Shown here: positions 36,236-45,676 of the stretch, one piece after another
How positions within the stretch are numbered: position 1 is the stretch's first letter
Layout of the letters: each line of letters starts with the position of its first letter
NCBI RefSeq assembly: GCF_007997285.1
Contig: NZ_VORX01000001.1
Location: forward strand, 673,819 to 737,818
DNA from: Gelidibacter salicanalis
GTDB taxonomy: Bacteria > Bacteroidota > Bacteroidia > Flavobacteriales > Flavobacteriaceae
Direction of reading: 5' to 3'
DNA length: 64,000 bases
Notes under the pieces: model-generated
Database searches by the model: none
What the model was told of the DNA's origin: nothing
What the model saw: the letters and a program-made list of their open reading frames with translations, nothing else
Made by a program: the position numbers and the translations under genes

Positions 36236-37510
36236 TTATTTTTCTCTACCTCGTGTAGTTCCAGACCGTGTAGAAGACACTTGTCTATCTGCCGTGGTAA
36301 TCCTTCTGCTATTTTGTTGCGAAGCATTTGTAGTTCTACTTGTACTTTCCGCTCTATTATTTGTACGTGAAGGAGCAGCGTTTAGTTTTCTTTCAGCACT
36401 GTTATTCTGATTCGATCGGGAGTCTAAAGATCGCGATGGTTCCGAGGTTGCTGGGATATTTATTCTATCTCTATTTGCTATACTTCTAGTCTTCGTGTTC
36501 GGTCGTGATGCGCCTCGAATTGCAGTGTTGATTTCAGTAGTGTTTTCTATTGGCCTCACTTCTTGTGTATTAACGGAGCGATTACTGTACTTCGTATTTT
36601 GGGTAGAGTTAGTTTCTGCACCTCTTCTTGATCCTTCTGTGTTAGCGCTAGCTCGTGCCGATTGGATATTCCTTGAACTGTTATTGGTTGTTGTTGCATT
36701 TATGTTTCGCGTTGCTGTGGTGTTGGGTGTCATGGCGTTACTGCCTCTTGATGCTGTTGAAGTACTTCTTCTTGGCGAAGCCTCCTGAAAGTAACGATCA
36801 CTATCAGTCGCATTGGATGCCACTGCATTTCTTCTGCCAGAACTATTGACATACGGACGCGGTTGCGGCGTATATTTTATTGGTGCTCTATAGTTATTCG
36901 CATAAGGTCTGTAATAGTGATGTCTCACGGGCGTGTAGTACTGTCTGTAAGGCTGTACATACACCACACGATAGTCATATGCCGGAACTACATAATAATG
37001 ATGCCAGGGTCTAGGGACATAAACACGATTATAGGAGTTGATATAGCCTGAATAATGGGAAAATCTGTGATGGCGGTCATAGTATACATGTAATTGCCCC
37101 ACACGCCTCACATGGCCATAGCTGTTGTAGTGAATGTTAATATTTCCCGCTTTGGTAATGCGCCCATAATAGTCATAATATATGGGGATGTTTTCAATTT
37201 GTACGATGGCTCCATAATCGTCATATTGCACGTAAGGACCGTAATCATATCCAGAATTAAAGCTGAACGGCATGCGAGCAGCATTCATAAAAACGTGAGG
37301 ATCCGGACCAAAATGTGGTGCGTAGAAGTCAAATTGGCCGTCAGGGAATACAGAAAATTCAATACCACCTTCAGTAAAAATAAAAGAATTGCCATTTCCT
37401 TTTTTTAAACCATTACTGTATGAATTGTCTTTAGTTAGGTTGGTGGTAGTTGCATGTACCGATATTCCAATTAGGAACATTGCAGTAAAAAGTAAAGCTA
37501 AACCTTTCAT
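36236..37510 (-). CDS. Exported protein with Tyr/His-rich middle and Ser/Asn/Arg-rich tail
   Basis: 424 residues from the ATG at 37510; a longer upstream frame (to 37720) lacks a signal-like start and is rejected. A signal peptide (GLALLFTAMFLIGISVHA) leads to a roughly 70-residue domain, then a region about 90-230 dense in Tyr and His (for example YVVPAYDYRVVYVQPYRQYY). The last 190 residues are low complexity: Ser, Thr, Asn and Arg with almost no hydrophobic residue. No catalytic motif is seen. Tyr-Asp-Tyr-rich repeats in the middle may bind metal or stack against polysaccharide, but this is a guess. It belongs to a group of flavobacterial secreted hypotheticals. A terminator follows. Confidence 0.7.
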   Translation of the reverse strand: MKGLALLFTAMFLIGISVHATTTNLTKDNSYSNGLKKGNGNSFIFTEGGIEFSVFPDGQFDFYAPHFGPDPHVFMNAARMPFSFNSGYDYGPYVQYDDYGAIVQIENIPIYYDYYGRITKAGNINIHYNSYGHVRRVGQLHVYYDRHHRFSHYSGYINSYNRVYVPRPWHHYYVVPAYDYRVVYVQPYRQYYTPVRHHYYRPYANNYRAPIKYTPQPRPYVNSSGRRNAVASNATDSDRYFQEASPRRSTSTASRGSNAMTPNTTATRNINATTTNNSSRNIQSARASANTEGSRRGAETNSTQNTKYSNRSVNTQEVRPIENTTEINTAIRGASRPNTKTRSIANRDRINIPATSEPSRSLDSRSNQNNSAERKLNAAPSRTNNRAESTSRTTNASQQNSRRITTADRQVSSTRSGTTRGREK

Positions 37511-37755
37511 GAATGTCTGTTTTAAATTATTACGAATAGCACAATACAAACAATGTGCCAAAAACTTTATTAAATTGTTATGATGCTGATTATAAGAGTA
37601 TTGTGATATAGTTGTCCTAATCCTATACACCGCCCAAAGTTGATTGATTGAGGTTTTCTTTAACAATATGCAAGATGAAATCAGTAAAACGGATTTTATA
37701 AATAAGGCCAAATAGAACACCTATCCTAGAAATTTAAGTGATGAGGGCTTATCAT

Positions 37756-38682
37756 TTATGCATTTTGAAATTTGAATTTTTTCAAATAGTCATTCGGCGA
37801 TAATGCATACTTTTCTCTAAATATTTTTGAAAAATAGCTTCTGCTAGTTAGCCCTATAGAATATACAACTTCAGAAACATTCATTTCTGTAGTTCTCATT
37901 AATTCTTCGGCCTTTTCCAATCGGAAATCCTTAATAAAAGAGTTAACCGTGCTGCCATAGAGTTCTCTAAAACCTTTTTGAAGTTTTTGTGGGGACAAGG
38001 CTGTTTTTAAGCATAGCAGATCAATATCTATTTGCTGTGCGAAATTTTCCCTTACGAACTGAATACATTCGTGAATCCGATCAATTTCGTCAGATTTTAA
38101 ATCTACTTGCTGGAGTGATTCGTCAGTATATTGTTGAAATTCTGCTAATTTTGAGCCAATGATAATGTTGGCATATCCCATAATTAAATGTTGATTGTTT
38201 GCAGTAGAATGTTTTAAGTTCATAAGATCAAAAATAAAGTTGGACAGTTTGATGTTAGGAATCCCTGTATACCAACATTCATCACTGCTTTTGGAATCGA
38301 AATTTGCATGTAAAAAATTAGCTTTAAAATTGCCTAAGTCTGCTAAATGAGTAACTGTCAGAATGCAAAAGTGATAATCGGCCTTCGCAGGATAAATAAG
38401 ATGAATATTTTGATGCTCTGATATCATAATACTTTGAAAGCTCCCTAAGTTAATTTGAACGTTGCGCGATGTCGAGCTGCATTGAATGTCTGATTTTAAA
38501 TTAAATATAAATACGAGACCGTCTTTTGGAGATTCAATATGATGACGTTTAGAAGTGTCAGTGGAGAATTCAAATTCTGAAACTTGAATAGAATCACAAG
38601 AAAATTCTTCTGGGTGCATTAGATGTTTTATTTTATGACTTGCTGCCGAATCAGCTGTTGCTGGCATTGAAATTTGGTTCAT
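37756..38682 (-). CDS. AraC-family transcriptional regulator
   Basis: 308 residues. The C-terminal 100 form two helix-turn-helix motifs: the first in IDLLCLKTALSPQKLQKGFRE and the second in NVSEVVYSIGLTSRSYFSKI, then FREKYALSPNDYLKKF, the usual AraC ending. The N-terminal 190 residues, presumably a ligand-binding or dimerisation domain, are not recognised and resemble the PchR-like or Bacteroidota AraC class. Targets are unknown; neighbours are an exported Tyr/His-rich protein gene and, further away, a 35-residue basic protein gene, both on the same strand. Confidence 0.88.
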   Translation of the reverse strand: MNQISMPATADSAASHKIKHLMHPEEFSCDSIQVSEFEFSTDTSKRHHIESPKDGLVFIFNLKSDIQCSSTSRNVQINLGSFQSIMISEHQNIHLIYPAKADYHFCILTVTHLADLGNFKANFLHANFDSKSSDECWYTGIPNIKLSNFIFDLMNLKHSTANNQHLIMGYANIIIGSKLAEFQQYTDESLQQVDLKSDEIDRIHECIQFVRENFAQQIDIDLLCLKTALSPQKLQKGFRELYGSTVNSFIKDFRLEKAEELMRTTEMNVSEVVYSIGLTSRSYFSKIFREKYALSPNDYLKKFKFQNA

Positions 38683-38920
38683 AAATAAAGAAGTTTAGTA
38701 AGGTTTAACTACAAGTTGATTAGCATATGTACGAATCAAAATGGGGCTGTAGACTAAATTAATAGCTTAATCGGGTGTTAAAATTTTTAAAATATCTTCA
38801 TAAATTATGTTAAATACAATTAGCTTATTGATGTATTTCTCTCTTTTTAAGATAAATAGAAATTTATTTTTAAACATATGGATTTAAGAGCATATAGCGA
38901 CTGTTTGATTTTTGACGCTA

Positions 38921-38954
38921 AAAAAAACCCTCTTAGGCAAGTGTGCTAAGAGGG
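38921..38954 (-). terminator. Terminator of a small-protein gene
   Basis: CCCTCTTAG (38928-38936) pairs with CTAAGAGGG (38946-38954); the minus-strand transcript then runs into seven U (38927-38921). It lies 46 bp after the 35-codon ORF. Confidence 0.85.
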
Positions 38955-38999
38955 ATGCTATAAATCCAGTTGGATGTTCCTAAACGTTTTTTATAAAAA

Positions 39000-39107
39000 C
39001 TATCTGCGTTTTCTGGTTTGTTTTTGTTCTAATTTCGACTGAATTTTCTCTTGTTTCAGTGCTTTTAAATCTTTTTTCGGAGCTTTTAAAGTTTTTGCTT
39101 TCGCCAT
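39000..39107 (-). CDS. Very small basic protein (35 residues)
   Basis: 35 residues, too short for routine ORF calling, reading MAKAKTLKAPKKDLKALKQE at the start and ending TRKRR. About a third of the residues are Lys or Arg and there is no hydrophobic segment. A strong intrinsic terminator lies 46 bp downstream, which supports a genuine short transcript. The upstream 590 bp contain no gene. Basic proteins of this size can bind RNA, ribosomes or DNA, but no function can be assigned. Confidence 0.6.
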   Translation of the reverse strand: MAKAKTLKAPKKDLKALKQEKIQSKLEQKQTRKRR

Positions 39108-39700
39108 GATGTATATTTTTTAAAATAGTAATGAAAATAAATTGATGTAAGTACCCAATCTCGCTGCAACAAATCTGGCATTACGAGTTAATTAGAACCT
39201 CCAGTTTAGGTACGGAGCATTCATGTGAAAAAATTGTCAAGATTTGAGAAGATTGTCTGAAGCACACTCGCGAGTGCTTAATAATTCAGGAAGATGATTT
39301 TAGATTTGCGAATTGGAAATAAAAACATTTGTGCTGAGATCGCAGTGCCGACAATGACTACTATTGAAATGATCATAATGTATAACATACTATTTAGATT
39401 AAGAGATTGATAGGATAGACCTCAATAAAAAGTCTCAAAAACTATAAAAGTAAACATAGGCAATATATTCATGGAAGCCAAGTTTTAGTGAGTGTAAAGC
39501 ATTTCCTCTTGTAAAAAGATGGGTTTTAAAATACAGTACTGTAAAACATTGAATTCTATTTAAAAGAAATGCAAATTGTTCCTTAACTGCAGGGTTTTTC
39601 ATAAATAAACCATAACCGACCTATAAACACAAAATTTATTACTTATCTTTTCCGACTTAATCGTTAGGCCTTAATTTTAAGCTTTTTTTTATATAATTAT
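39108..39700. other. 593-bp region without a supported gene
   Basis: Low G+C sequence between the small basic protein gene and the fatty acid hydroxylase-like gene. It contains a perfect 12-bp palindrome CACTCGCGAGTG (39265-39276) and a hydrophobic 36-codon minus-strand ORF (39278-39388) without further support. Promoters of both flanking genes must lie here; a near-consensus TATCTTTT is at 39644-39651. Confidence 0.6.
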
Positions 39701-40681
39701 ATGGATTTTACAAATCCCCTAGTGTATGGGGTTCCCTTCTTTTTGGGTTTGATATTATTAGAACTTACCTATAGCAAAACCCACGACCACAAAGATTTAT
39801 ACAAATGGAAAGATTTAATCTCCAGTCTTGGCATGGGTGTTGGCTCTGCTGTAATAGCGCCTTTGGTCAAAACAATTACGGTCATACTATTATTTAGTTT
39901 TGTATATGATCTTTTTAATCCTATTGTGGATGGGGTTCGCACCAACATAATGGGGTATGAATCATTTGGGTATGCTTGGTATATTTGGATATTTTGCATG
40001 CTCTGTGATGATTTCTCATATTATTGGTTCCACCGACAAAATCATATGGTCCGGTTCTTTTGGGCGGCGCATATTGTTCATCACTCCTCTGATAATTTTA
40101 ATTTAGGAACTGCAGTAAGAAACGGATGGTTTACGATATTTTATAAGCCTCTATTTTATGTGTGGATTGTTGCCATTGGTTTTCCTCCTGAGATGCTTGT
40201 CGTGTGTCTGGGTATTGAAGCGCTTTGGCAATTTCAATTGCATACCGTATTTATACCCAAACTAGGGGTTTTGGATAAGTTTCTAAATACCCATACCATG
40301 CATCAAGTACACCATGCTTGTAACATTGAGTATATGGACAAAAACCACGGGGGAATTTTAAACGTTTTTGATCGAATTTTTGGCACCTGGAAACCGTTGG
40401 ACGAAAGCATAGACATTGCCTACGGGGTAACGCAACCACCAGATTCTTATAATATTTGGGTGATTTTAACCCATGAATATGCCGATATTTGGAAGGACAT
40501 GAAAAAGTCTAAAAACTTCAAGGATAAATTTATGTATGTCTTTGGCCCTCCAGGATGGAGTCATGATGGGAGCACAAAAACGGTTAAACAAATCCGAAAG
40601 GAGATGGCCATAGAGCAAGCGCAGCAAGAAAAAGCGCAGCTTAATAAAGCCGACTCAAAGGTGTTAACTGCCAGTGCGTAA
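39701..40681 (+). CDS. Sterol desaturase/fatty acid hydroxylase superfamily protein
   Basis: 326 residues. Four transmembrane segments flank the three histidine clusters that bind the di-iron centre: HRQNH (His111, His115), HIVHH (His124, His127, His128) and HQVHH (His201, His204, His205). The family hydroxylates or desaturates lipid acyl chains or sterol-like carbons using oxygen. In Bacteroidota such enzymes could act on fatty acids, sphingolipid-type or ornithine lipids; nothing in the immediate neighbourhood identifies the substrate. A terminator follows. The charged C-terminal tail is rich in Gln, Ala and Lys. Confidence 0.9.
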   Translation: MDFTNPLVYGVPFFLGLILLELTYSKTHDHKDLYKWKDLISSLGMGVGSAVIAPLVKTITVILLFSFVYDLFNPIVDGVRTNIMGYESFGYAWYIWIFCMLCDDFSYYWFHRQNHMVRFFWAAHIVHHSSDNFNLGTAVRNGWFTIFYKPLFYVWIVAIGFPPEMLVVCLGIEALWQFQLHTVFIPKLGVLDKFLNTHTMHQVHHACNIEYMDKNHGGILNVFDRIFGTWKPLDESIDIAYGVTQPPDSYNIWVILTHEYADIWKDMKKSKNFKDKFMYVFGPPGWSHDGSTKTVKQIRKEMAIEQAQQEKAQLNKADSKVLTASA

Positions 40682-40730
40682 CACTTTGAATGGAAAGACG
40701 ACTTCCATTGGACACGAAATAATGACTGCA

Positions 40731-40777
40731 AAGCCCTGATTTTTGGTTGAAACCATAATCAGGGCTTATTTTTTTTA
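40731..40777 (+). terminator. Terminator of the fatty acid hydroxylase-like gene
   Basis: AAGCCCTGAT (40731-40740) pairs with ATCAGGGCTT (40758-40767), followed by eight T (40769-40776). It ends before the next gene at 40806. Confidence 0.8.
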
Positions 40778-40805
40778 TTACATTTAGACCTCCAACAAGG
40801 AATTC

Positions 40806-41858
40806 ATGTCAAGATCTCTTACGGAATGTAAAAATTGTTTGCAACAGTTTGACAGTCATTATCCGTTTTGTCCTTATTGTGGACAAAAAACGGATGATCA
40901 GTTAACACTCGGGGTTCTTTTTAACAATACACTCAGCAATTATTTTTCTGTAGACGCTCGATTTTTTAAGAGTTTTATTCCCTTAATGGTCAAACCTGGC
41001 TATCTGGCTCAACAATTTGTAAAAGGCAGACGGTTGCTTTATTTGCATCCTGCGCAAATGTATTTGTTTGTTTCCATCATATTTTTCTTCCTATTTTCTT
41101 TTATTAGCCGAGATCAGGCCGACATTATTGATAGTCAAATTAAAAAGGATATTGAGCGTAGTGAACGTTATAAAGATTCTTTAGACAGTAGCACAAAGCT
41201 GAAAGGAAATTTTGATTTTGAAAAGTCCGATGCCATCCCGGATAAAGAACTAGCGGGGTCATCAGACGTTAACATTTTAAAGCCAAAGCAGAGTACAGGC
41301 GGCAGCTTCCTAGATTTTAAAATTACTGAAATGGAAATAGATTCCATGATTAGCGCTGGTGCTTCTGACCAAGATATTTATAAAGGAATGGGAATGACGG
41401 CAGATGATGGTTTTTTTAAAAAACGGATGTATAAGCAAGTGCTTAAATTTATGAAAAGTAAAAGTGGAGGCTCCATATTTAACACCTTCACGGACAGCAT
41501 CCCCTTGGCCATGTTTATTCTGTTGCCAATTTTCGCGCTGATTCTAAAAGTATTCTATTTTAAAAAGGGCAGATTTGCACATCACCTAGTTTTCAGTTTC
41601 TACTTTTTCGCCTTTGTGTTTGCCATGTTAACCCTGATTGTAATCGGGAATTTAATATGGCCTAATTTTCCAGGATGGTTAGTCACTTTAATGGTACTCT
41701 CTATATTTTTCTATTTAAACGTGGGATTGAAGCGGTATTATGAACAAGGTTGGGTGTTAAGCTTTGTCAAAACAAACATGATCAGTTTTGTGTTTTTATC
41801 ACTTGTCCTCCCTTTTGCCATTGTCATCATGGGGTTGATGGCATTTTTATTCTATTAA
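40806..41858 (+). CDS. DUF3667 membrane protein with zinc-ribbon start
   Basis: 350 residues. The N-terminus has two CxxC pairs, C8-x2-C11 and C22-x2-C25, a zinc ribbon typical of DUF3667 proteins. A transmembrane segment near residue 85 is followed by a charged linker (about 110-215) and three to four helices at the C-terminus (about 225-350). The function of the family is unknown; the ribbon sits in the cytoplasm. The gene converges on uvrA with only 11 bp between stops and no visible terminator, so transcripts probably overlap. Confidence 0.85.
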   Translation: MSRSLTECKNCLQQFDSHYPFCPYCGQKTDDQLTLGVLFNNTLSNYFSVDARFFKSFIPLMVKPGYLAQQFVKGRRLLYLHPAQMYLFVSIIFFFLFSFISRDQADIIDSQIKKDIERSERYKDSLDSSTKLKGNFDFEKSDAIPDKELAGSSDVNILKPKQSTGGSFLDFKITEMEIDSMISAGASDQDIYKGMGMTADDGFFKKRMYKQVLKFMKSKSGGSIFNTFTDSIPLAMFILLPIFALILKVFYFKKGRFAHHLVFSFYFFAFVFAMLTLIVIGNLIWPNFPGWLVTLMVLSIFFYLNVGLKRYYEQGWVLSFVKTNMISFVFLSLVLPFAIVIMGLMAFLFY

Positions 41859-41869
41859 GCTCTTAACAT

Positions 41870-44659
41870 TTAAAGTTTATCTTTCAAATATTTACCGGTA
41901 ACAGAGTTTTTATTTTTAACCAATTCTTCGGGCGTGCCGGCTGCCACAATTTTCCCGCCTCTTTCACCACCTTCAGGACCTAGATCGATAACGTAATCTG
42001 CGCATTTGATCAATTCGAGATTGTGCTCAATCACAATAATAGAATGGCCTTGGGCTATCAGCGCTTGAAAAGATGTCAACAGCTTTTTTATATCGTGAAA
42101 ATGCAGCCCCGTGGTCGGTTCATCAAAAATAAACAGAGCATTATCGCTCTTGCTACCTTTCCCAAGAAACGTGGCTAACTTAATACGCTGGGCTTCACCA
42201 CCAGAAAGGGTAGAGGAGCTCTGACCTAAAGTGACGTAGCCTAGGCCGACATCTTGTAAGGGTTGCAGTTTACTTTGAGTTCGTGTTTGTTGATGTGCTT
42301 CAAAAAAAGCAATCGAATCATCGATGGTCATACTCAACACATCATCAATGTTTTTGTCTTCAAAAGTCACTTCTAAGACTTCTTTTTTAAAGCGTTTTCC
42401 ATTGCACGTTTCGCAAGTTAAATGTACATCGGCCATAAATTGCATTTCAATAGTCACTTCACCATCTCCTTTACAAGTTTCACAACGCCCACCGTCTACA
42501 TTAAAACTAAAATGTTTGGCTTGGTAATTTCTGATCTTGCTCAGTTTTTGGTTGGCAAACAAAGCTCTAATATCATCATAGGCCTTGACGTACGTAACGG
42601 GGTTGGATCTTGAGGAGCGCCCTATCGGATTTTGATCGACAAACTCTATATGTTTGATGTTCTTATAATTCCCTTTCAATTCAGAAAACTGACCTGGTTT
42701 GTCTCCAAATCCGGTCAATTCCTTTTGAATCGCTGGGAAGAGAATACTTTTAACTAAAGTACTCTTGCCGCTTCCAGAAACACCAGTAATAACGGTCAAC
42801 ATTTCTAAAGGAAGGGTTACATCAACGTTTTGTAAATTATGTTCGCGGGCACCAATAATATCAATGTGATATTTGGAGGTGCGACGTTTTTTTGGCACTT
42901 CAATTTTTAGTTTGCCATTGAGATACTGGGCGGTTAAGGATTCAGATTTTAAGATATCATCGTAGGTTCCGGCGGCTACTACCTCACCACCAAGCGTGCC
43001 CGCTTCAGGACCTATATCAATAATCTCATCAGCAGCTTGCATGATGTCCTCATCATGTTCTACAACGATTACCGTATTGCCCAAATCGCGCAATGCTTTT
43101 AGGACTACAATTAATTTTTCTGTGTCTTTGGGGTGTAAGCCAATGCTCGGTTCATCTAAAATATACATGGAGCCCACCAGACTGCTGCCCAAAGAAGTAG
43201 CTAAATTGATACGTTGACTTTCGCCACCTGATAGAGTGTTGGATTTTCTGTTTAGGGTTAAATAGTCGAGACCTACATTAGAGAGGAAAGCTAGTCTGTT
43301 AGAAATTTCCTTTAGTAAGCGCTTGGCTATTGTGATGTCGTATTCATTGAGTTCTAATTCATCAAAAAACATTATCAACTTGTCTAGAGGTAAAGTAACC
43401 AAATCTGTAATGGTGACGCCACCAACTTTTACATAATTTGCTTCAGCTCTCAAGCGTTTTCCATGACATTTACTACATTTCGTTTTCCCGCGATAGCGCG
43501 ATAACATCACCCGATTTTGAATTTTGTACGCTTTCGATTCTAATTCTGCAAAAAAACCATTCAAGCCTTCAAAATGCTTATTGCCTTCCCAAATCAATTC
43601 TTTTTGAGCTTCGGTCAGTTGAAAATAGGGTTTATGAATAGGAAAATTGAACTTATGGGAATTATTGACCAACTGATCTCTATACCAGCTCATGCTCTCA
43701 CCACGCCAAGGGAAAATTGCATTTTCATACACAGACAATGCCGTGTTAGGAATGACCAAATCGTCATCAATGCCAATCACATCACCATAACCTTCGCATT
43801 TAGGGCAGGCGCCGTAAGGGTTATTAAAACTGAACAAATGCACATTCGGTTCTAGAAAGGTCATGCCATCCAATTCAAACTTATTATTGAAGGCTGTTTG
43901 TTTGTTAGTTGAAAGCGCTTCTATAATGGTCGTGCCCTTGCCTTCAAAAAACGCAGTCTCAATAGCGTCAGCTAAACGATTGTAAAAATCGTCCTCATGT
44001 TTAACTACAATTCTATCGACGACCAAAAACACATCTTTCCCAAGTTTTGTTTCCAGTGCATCTTCTATCCGTAGCACTTCGTTTTTGTATTGAACGCGTG
44101 CGTAGCCTTGTTGCTGAAGGACTTTTAGTTTATCGGTCATTGTCCTGCCTTCTTCTAAACTAATAGGTGCTAACAGCAATAGTTTTTCGCCTTCTTCGAA
44201 CGATTTCACCAAATTCAGAACGTCAGCCGTGGTGTGTTTCTTTACCAATTCTCCAGAAATGGGGGAGTAGGTTTTACCAATTCTGGCAAACAGCAATTTT
44301 AAATAATCATAAATTTCTGTTGTAGTGCCAACGGTTGATCTTGGATTGGTAGAGTTTACTTTTTGCTCTATGGCAATGGCGGGCGCAATACCTTTTATAT
44401 AATCGACTTTAGGTTTGTTGAGCCGGCCTAAAAATTGACGAGCATAACTGGACAAACTTTCTACATAACGTCGCTGCCCTTCGGCATATAGAGTGTCAAA
44501 TGCCAAACTCGATTTTCCTGAGCCTGATAACCCTGTGATGACCACCAATTTATTGCGCGGAATCACCACATCAATATTTTTTAAGTTGTGGAGGTTCGCA
44601 CCTTTTATAATGATATTTTGCTTCGGATTAACTTCAGAAAGATTAACGTTCATGGCCAT
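41870..44659 (-). CDS. uvrA: Excinuclease ABC subunit A
   Basis: 929 residues, two ABC ATPase units plus zinc modules. Walker A motifs are GLSGSGKSSLAF and GVSGSGKSTL; ABC signatures LSGGESQRINLATSL and LSGGEAQRIKLATFL; zinc fingers are in ACPKCEGYGD with CSKCHGKR, and CETCKGDGEV with CETCNGKRF. UvrA dimers scan DNA and hand lesions to UvrB in nucleotide-excision repair. The length is standard and no frameshift is seen. A start at 44653 (second Met) would also fit. Flavobacteria often carry more than one uvrA, so whether this is the main copy is open. Confidence 0.96.
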   Translation of the reverse strand: MAMNVNLSEVNPKQNIIIKGANLHNLKNIDVVIPRNKLVVITGLSGSGKSSLAFDTLYAEGQRRYVESLSSYARQFLGRLNKPKVDYIKGIAPAIAIEQKVNSTNPRSTVGTTTEIYDYLKLLFARIGKTYSPISGELVKKHTTADVLNLVKSFEEGEKLLLLAPISLEEGRTMTDKLKVLQQQGYARVQYKNEVLRIEDALETKLGKDVFLVVDRIVVKHEDDFYNRLADAIETAFFEGKGTTIIEALSTNKQTAFNNKFELDGMTFLEPNVHLFSFNNPYGACPKCEGYGDVIGIDDDLVIPNTALSVYENAIFPWRGESMSWYRDQLVNNSHKFNFPIHKPYFQLTEAQKELIWEGNKHFEGLNGFFAELESKAYKIQNRVMLSRYRGKTKCSKCHGKRLRAEANYVKVGGVTITDLVTLPLDKLIMFFDELELNEYDITIAKRLLKEISNRLAFLSNVGLDYLTLNRKSNTLSGGESQRINLATSLGSSLVGSMYILDEPSIGLHPKDTEKLIVVLKALRDLGNTVIVVEHDEDIMQAADEIIDIGPEAGTLGGEVVAAGTYDDILKSESLTAQYLNGKLKIEVPKKRRTSKYHIDIIGAREHNLQNVDVTLPLEMLTVITGVSGSGKSTLVKSILFPAIQKELTGFGDKPGQFSELKGNYKNIKHIEFVDQNPIGRSSRSNPVTYVKAYDDIRALFANQKLSKIRNYQAKHFSFNVDGGRCETCKGDGEVTIEMQFMADVHLTCETCNGKRFKKEVLEVTFEDKNIDDVLSMTIDDSIAFFEAHQQTRTQSKLQPLQDVGLGYVTLGQSSSTLSGGEAQRIKLATFLGKGSKSDNALFIFDEPTTGLHFHDIKKLLTSFQALIAQGHSIIVIEHNLELIKCADYVIDLGPEGGERGGKIVAAGTPEELVKNKNSVTGKYLKDKL

Positions 44660-44748
44660 TTTGCATATAAGAATGCAAAGATACTACATCTCAAGCAGTC
44701 CTAAAATAAAGTTATTGTGCAATAAAATGTTAAAGTTTAGGTTGAATT

Positions 44749-44782
44749 TTTGCTTTATAATAAGCATTATTGTTATATTTGA
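44749..44782 (+). promoter_or_regulatory. Bacteroidota-type promoter of the ECF sigma gene
   Basis: TTTG (44749-44752), 22-bp spacer, TATATTTG (44775-44782). It matches TTTG/TAnnTTTG well, and implies a leader of about 90 bases before the ATG at 44882. Confidence 0.6.
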
Positions 44783-44881
44783 CCCCAAACTTTCAAATAA
44801 AACCGTCGCCTATTTCATACAATTACTTTATATAGATTAACCCCAAGCCAGGATGCATTCCTAGCATTTAAAGTAATTATT

Positions 44882-45466
44882 ATGAAACACGAACTTATCA
44901 CAGACGCTGTTTTAGTGAGCAATTATATCAAAGGAGATGAGCAAGCACTCTCCGTATTGATCACCCGACACAAACAAAAGATTTACAGTTTTATTTATTC
45001 TAAAGTATATGACAGAGATATTACTGAAGATATTTTTCAGGATACCTTTATCAAAGTCATTGGAACTCTTAAACTTGGAAAATACAACGAAGAAGGCAAG
45101 TTTTTGCCTTGGGTGATGCGTATTGCGCATAATTTGGTCATCGACCACTTCCGTAAAAGTAACCGCATGCCCAAATTTGATAATACAGGAGAATTCAGTA
45201 TTTTCTCTGTATTGAGTGACTCTGCATTAGATGCTGAAAAAGGCATGATTAAAGAGCAAATAGAATCTGACCTCAGACGTCTGATTCAGGAATTGCCTGA
45301 AGATCAAAAAGATGTTTTGGTGATGCGGATGTACAGTGACATGAGTTTTAAGGAAATTAGCGAAAAAACAGGCGTCAGTATCAATACAGCTCTGGGGAGA
45401 ATGCGTTATGCCCTAATCAATTTAAGGAAACTTATTGACGAGAAAAACATCGTTCTGACAAATTAA
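44882..45466 (+). CDS. ECF-type RNA polymerase sigma factor
   Basis: 194 residues. Sigma region 2 is seen in ERHK-like DEQALSVLITRHKQKIYSFI and DRDITEDIFQDTFIKVI (promoter -10 recognition), and region 4 in LPEDQKDVLVMRMYSDMSFK then EISEKTGVSINTALGRMR (-35 binding helix-turn-helix). These directly match sigma-24-like factors. No anti-sigma gene with a transmembrane domain is adjacent; a 47-codon gene of unknown role follows 59 bp later and could be a cofactor or unrelated. It has its own strong promoter. Regulon unknown. Confidence 0.93.
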   Translation: MKHELITDAVLVSNYIKGDEQALSVLITRHKQKIYSFIYSKVYDRDITEDIFQDTFIKVIGTLKLGKYNEEGKFLPWVMRIAHNLVIDHFRKSNRMPKFDNTGEFSIFSVLSDSALDAEKGMIKEQIESDLRRLIQELPEDQKDVLVMRMYSDMSFKEISEKTGVSINTALGRMRYALINLRKLIDEKNIVLTN

Positions 45467-45525
45467 ACATACTAAAGTTAAATTAACTGCGTTAATAGGA
45501 ATATAACCCAACAAAAATTCCTATA

Positions 45526-45669
45526 ATGGCAAAACTTTACGCTCAGTATCCCCAAAAAAACGTCAATCTAAATCCAAAAGAGGAAACAATTGATCTTCTT
45601 CTGAATTATTCAAAGGCTTTAACTGTTATTCATTGTCATAAATGGAAGTTTAAAGCACTCCTAAACTAA
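45526..45669 (+). CDS. Small protein following the ECF sigma gene (47 residues)
   Basis: 47 residues starting MAKLYAQYPQK, with a central PKEETIDLLLNYSKALTVIHCHK, in the same operon as the sigma factor (59 bp downstream) and ended by a strong terminator eight bases after the stop. From memory, similar short ORFs with KEETIDxLLNYSKAL follow sigma genes in other Flavobacteriaceae, so it is probably real. It has no transmembrane segment, so a classical membrane anti-sigma factor is unlikely. Function unknown. Confidence 0.6.
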   Translation: MAKLYAQYPQKNVNLNPKEETIDLLLNYSKALTVIHCHKWKFKALLN

Positions 45670-45676
45670 GATTGAG

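Noticed and set aside
37511..37720. N-terminal extension of the Tyr/His-rich protein frame
   Set aside because: The extension has no promoter logic and would place the clear signal peptide in the middle of the protein; the ATG at 37510 is preferred.
39278..39388. Minus-strand 36-codon ORF with a hydrophobic stretch
   Set aside because: Short, in AT-rich gene-free sequence, no promoter, terminator or homology; may be chance. Mentioned only as content of the gap.
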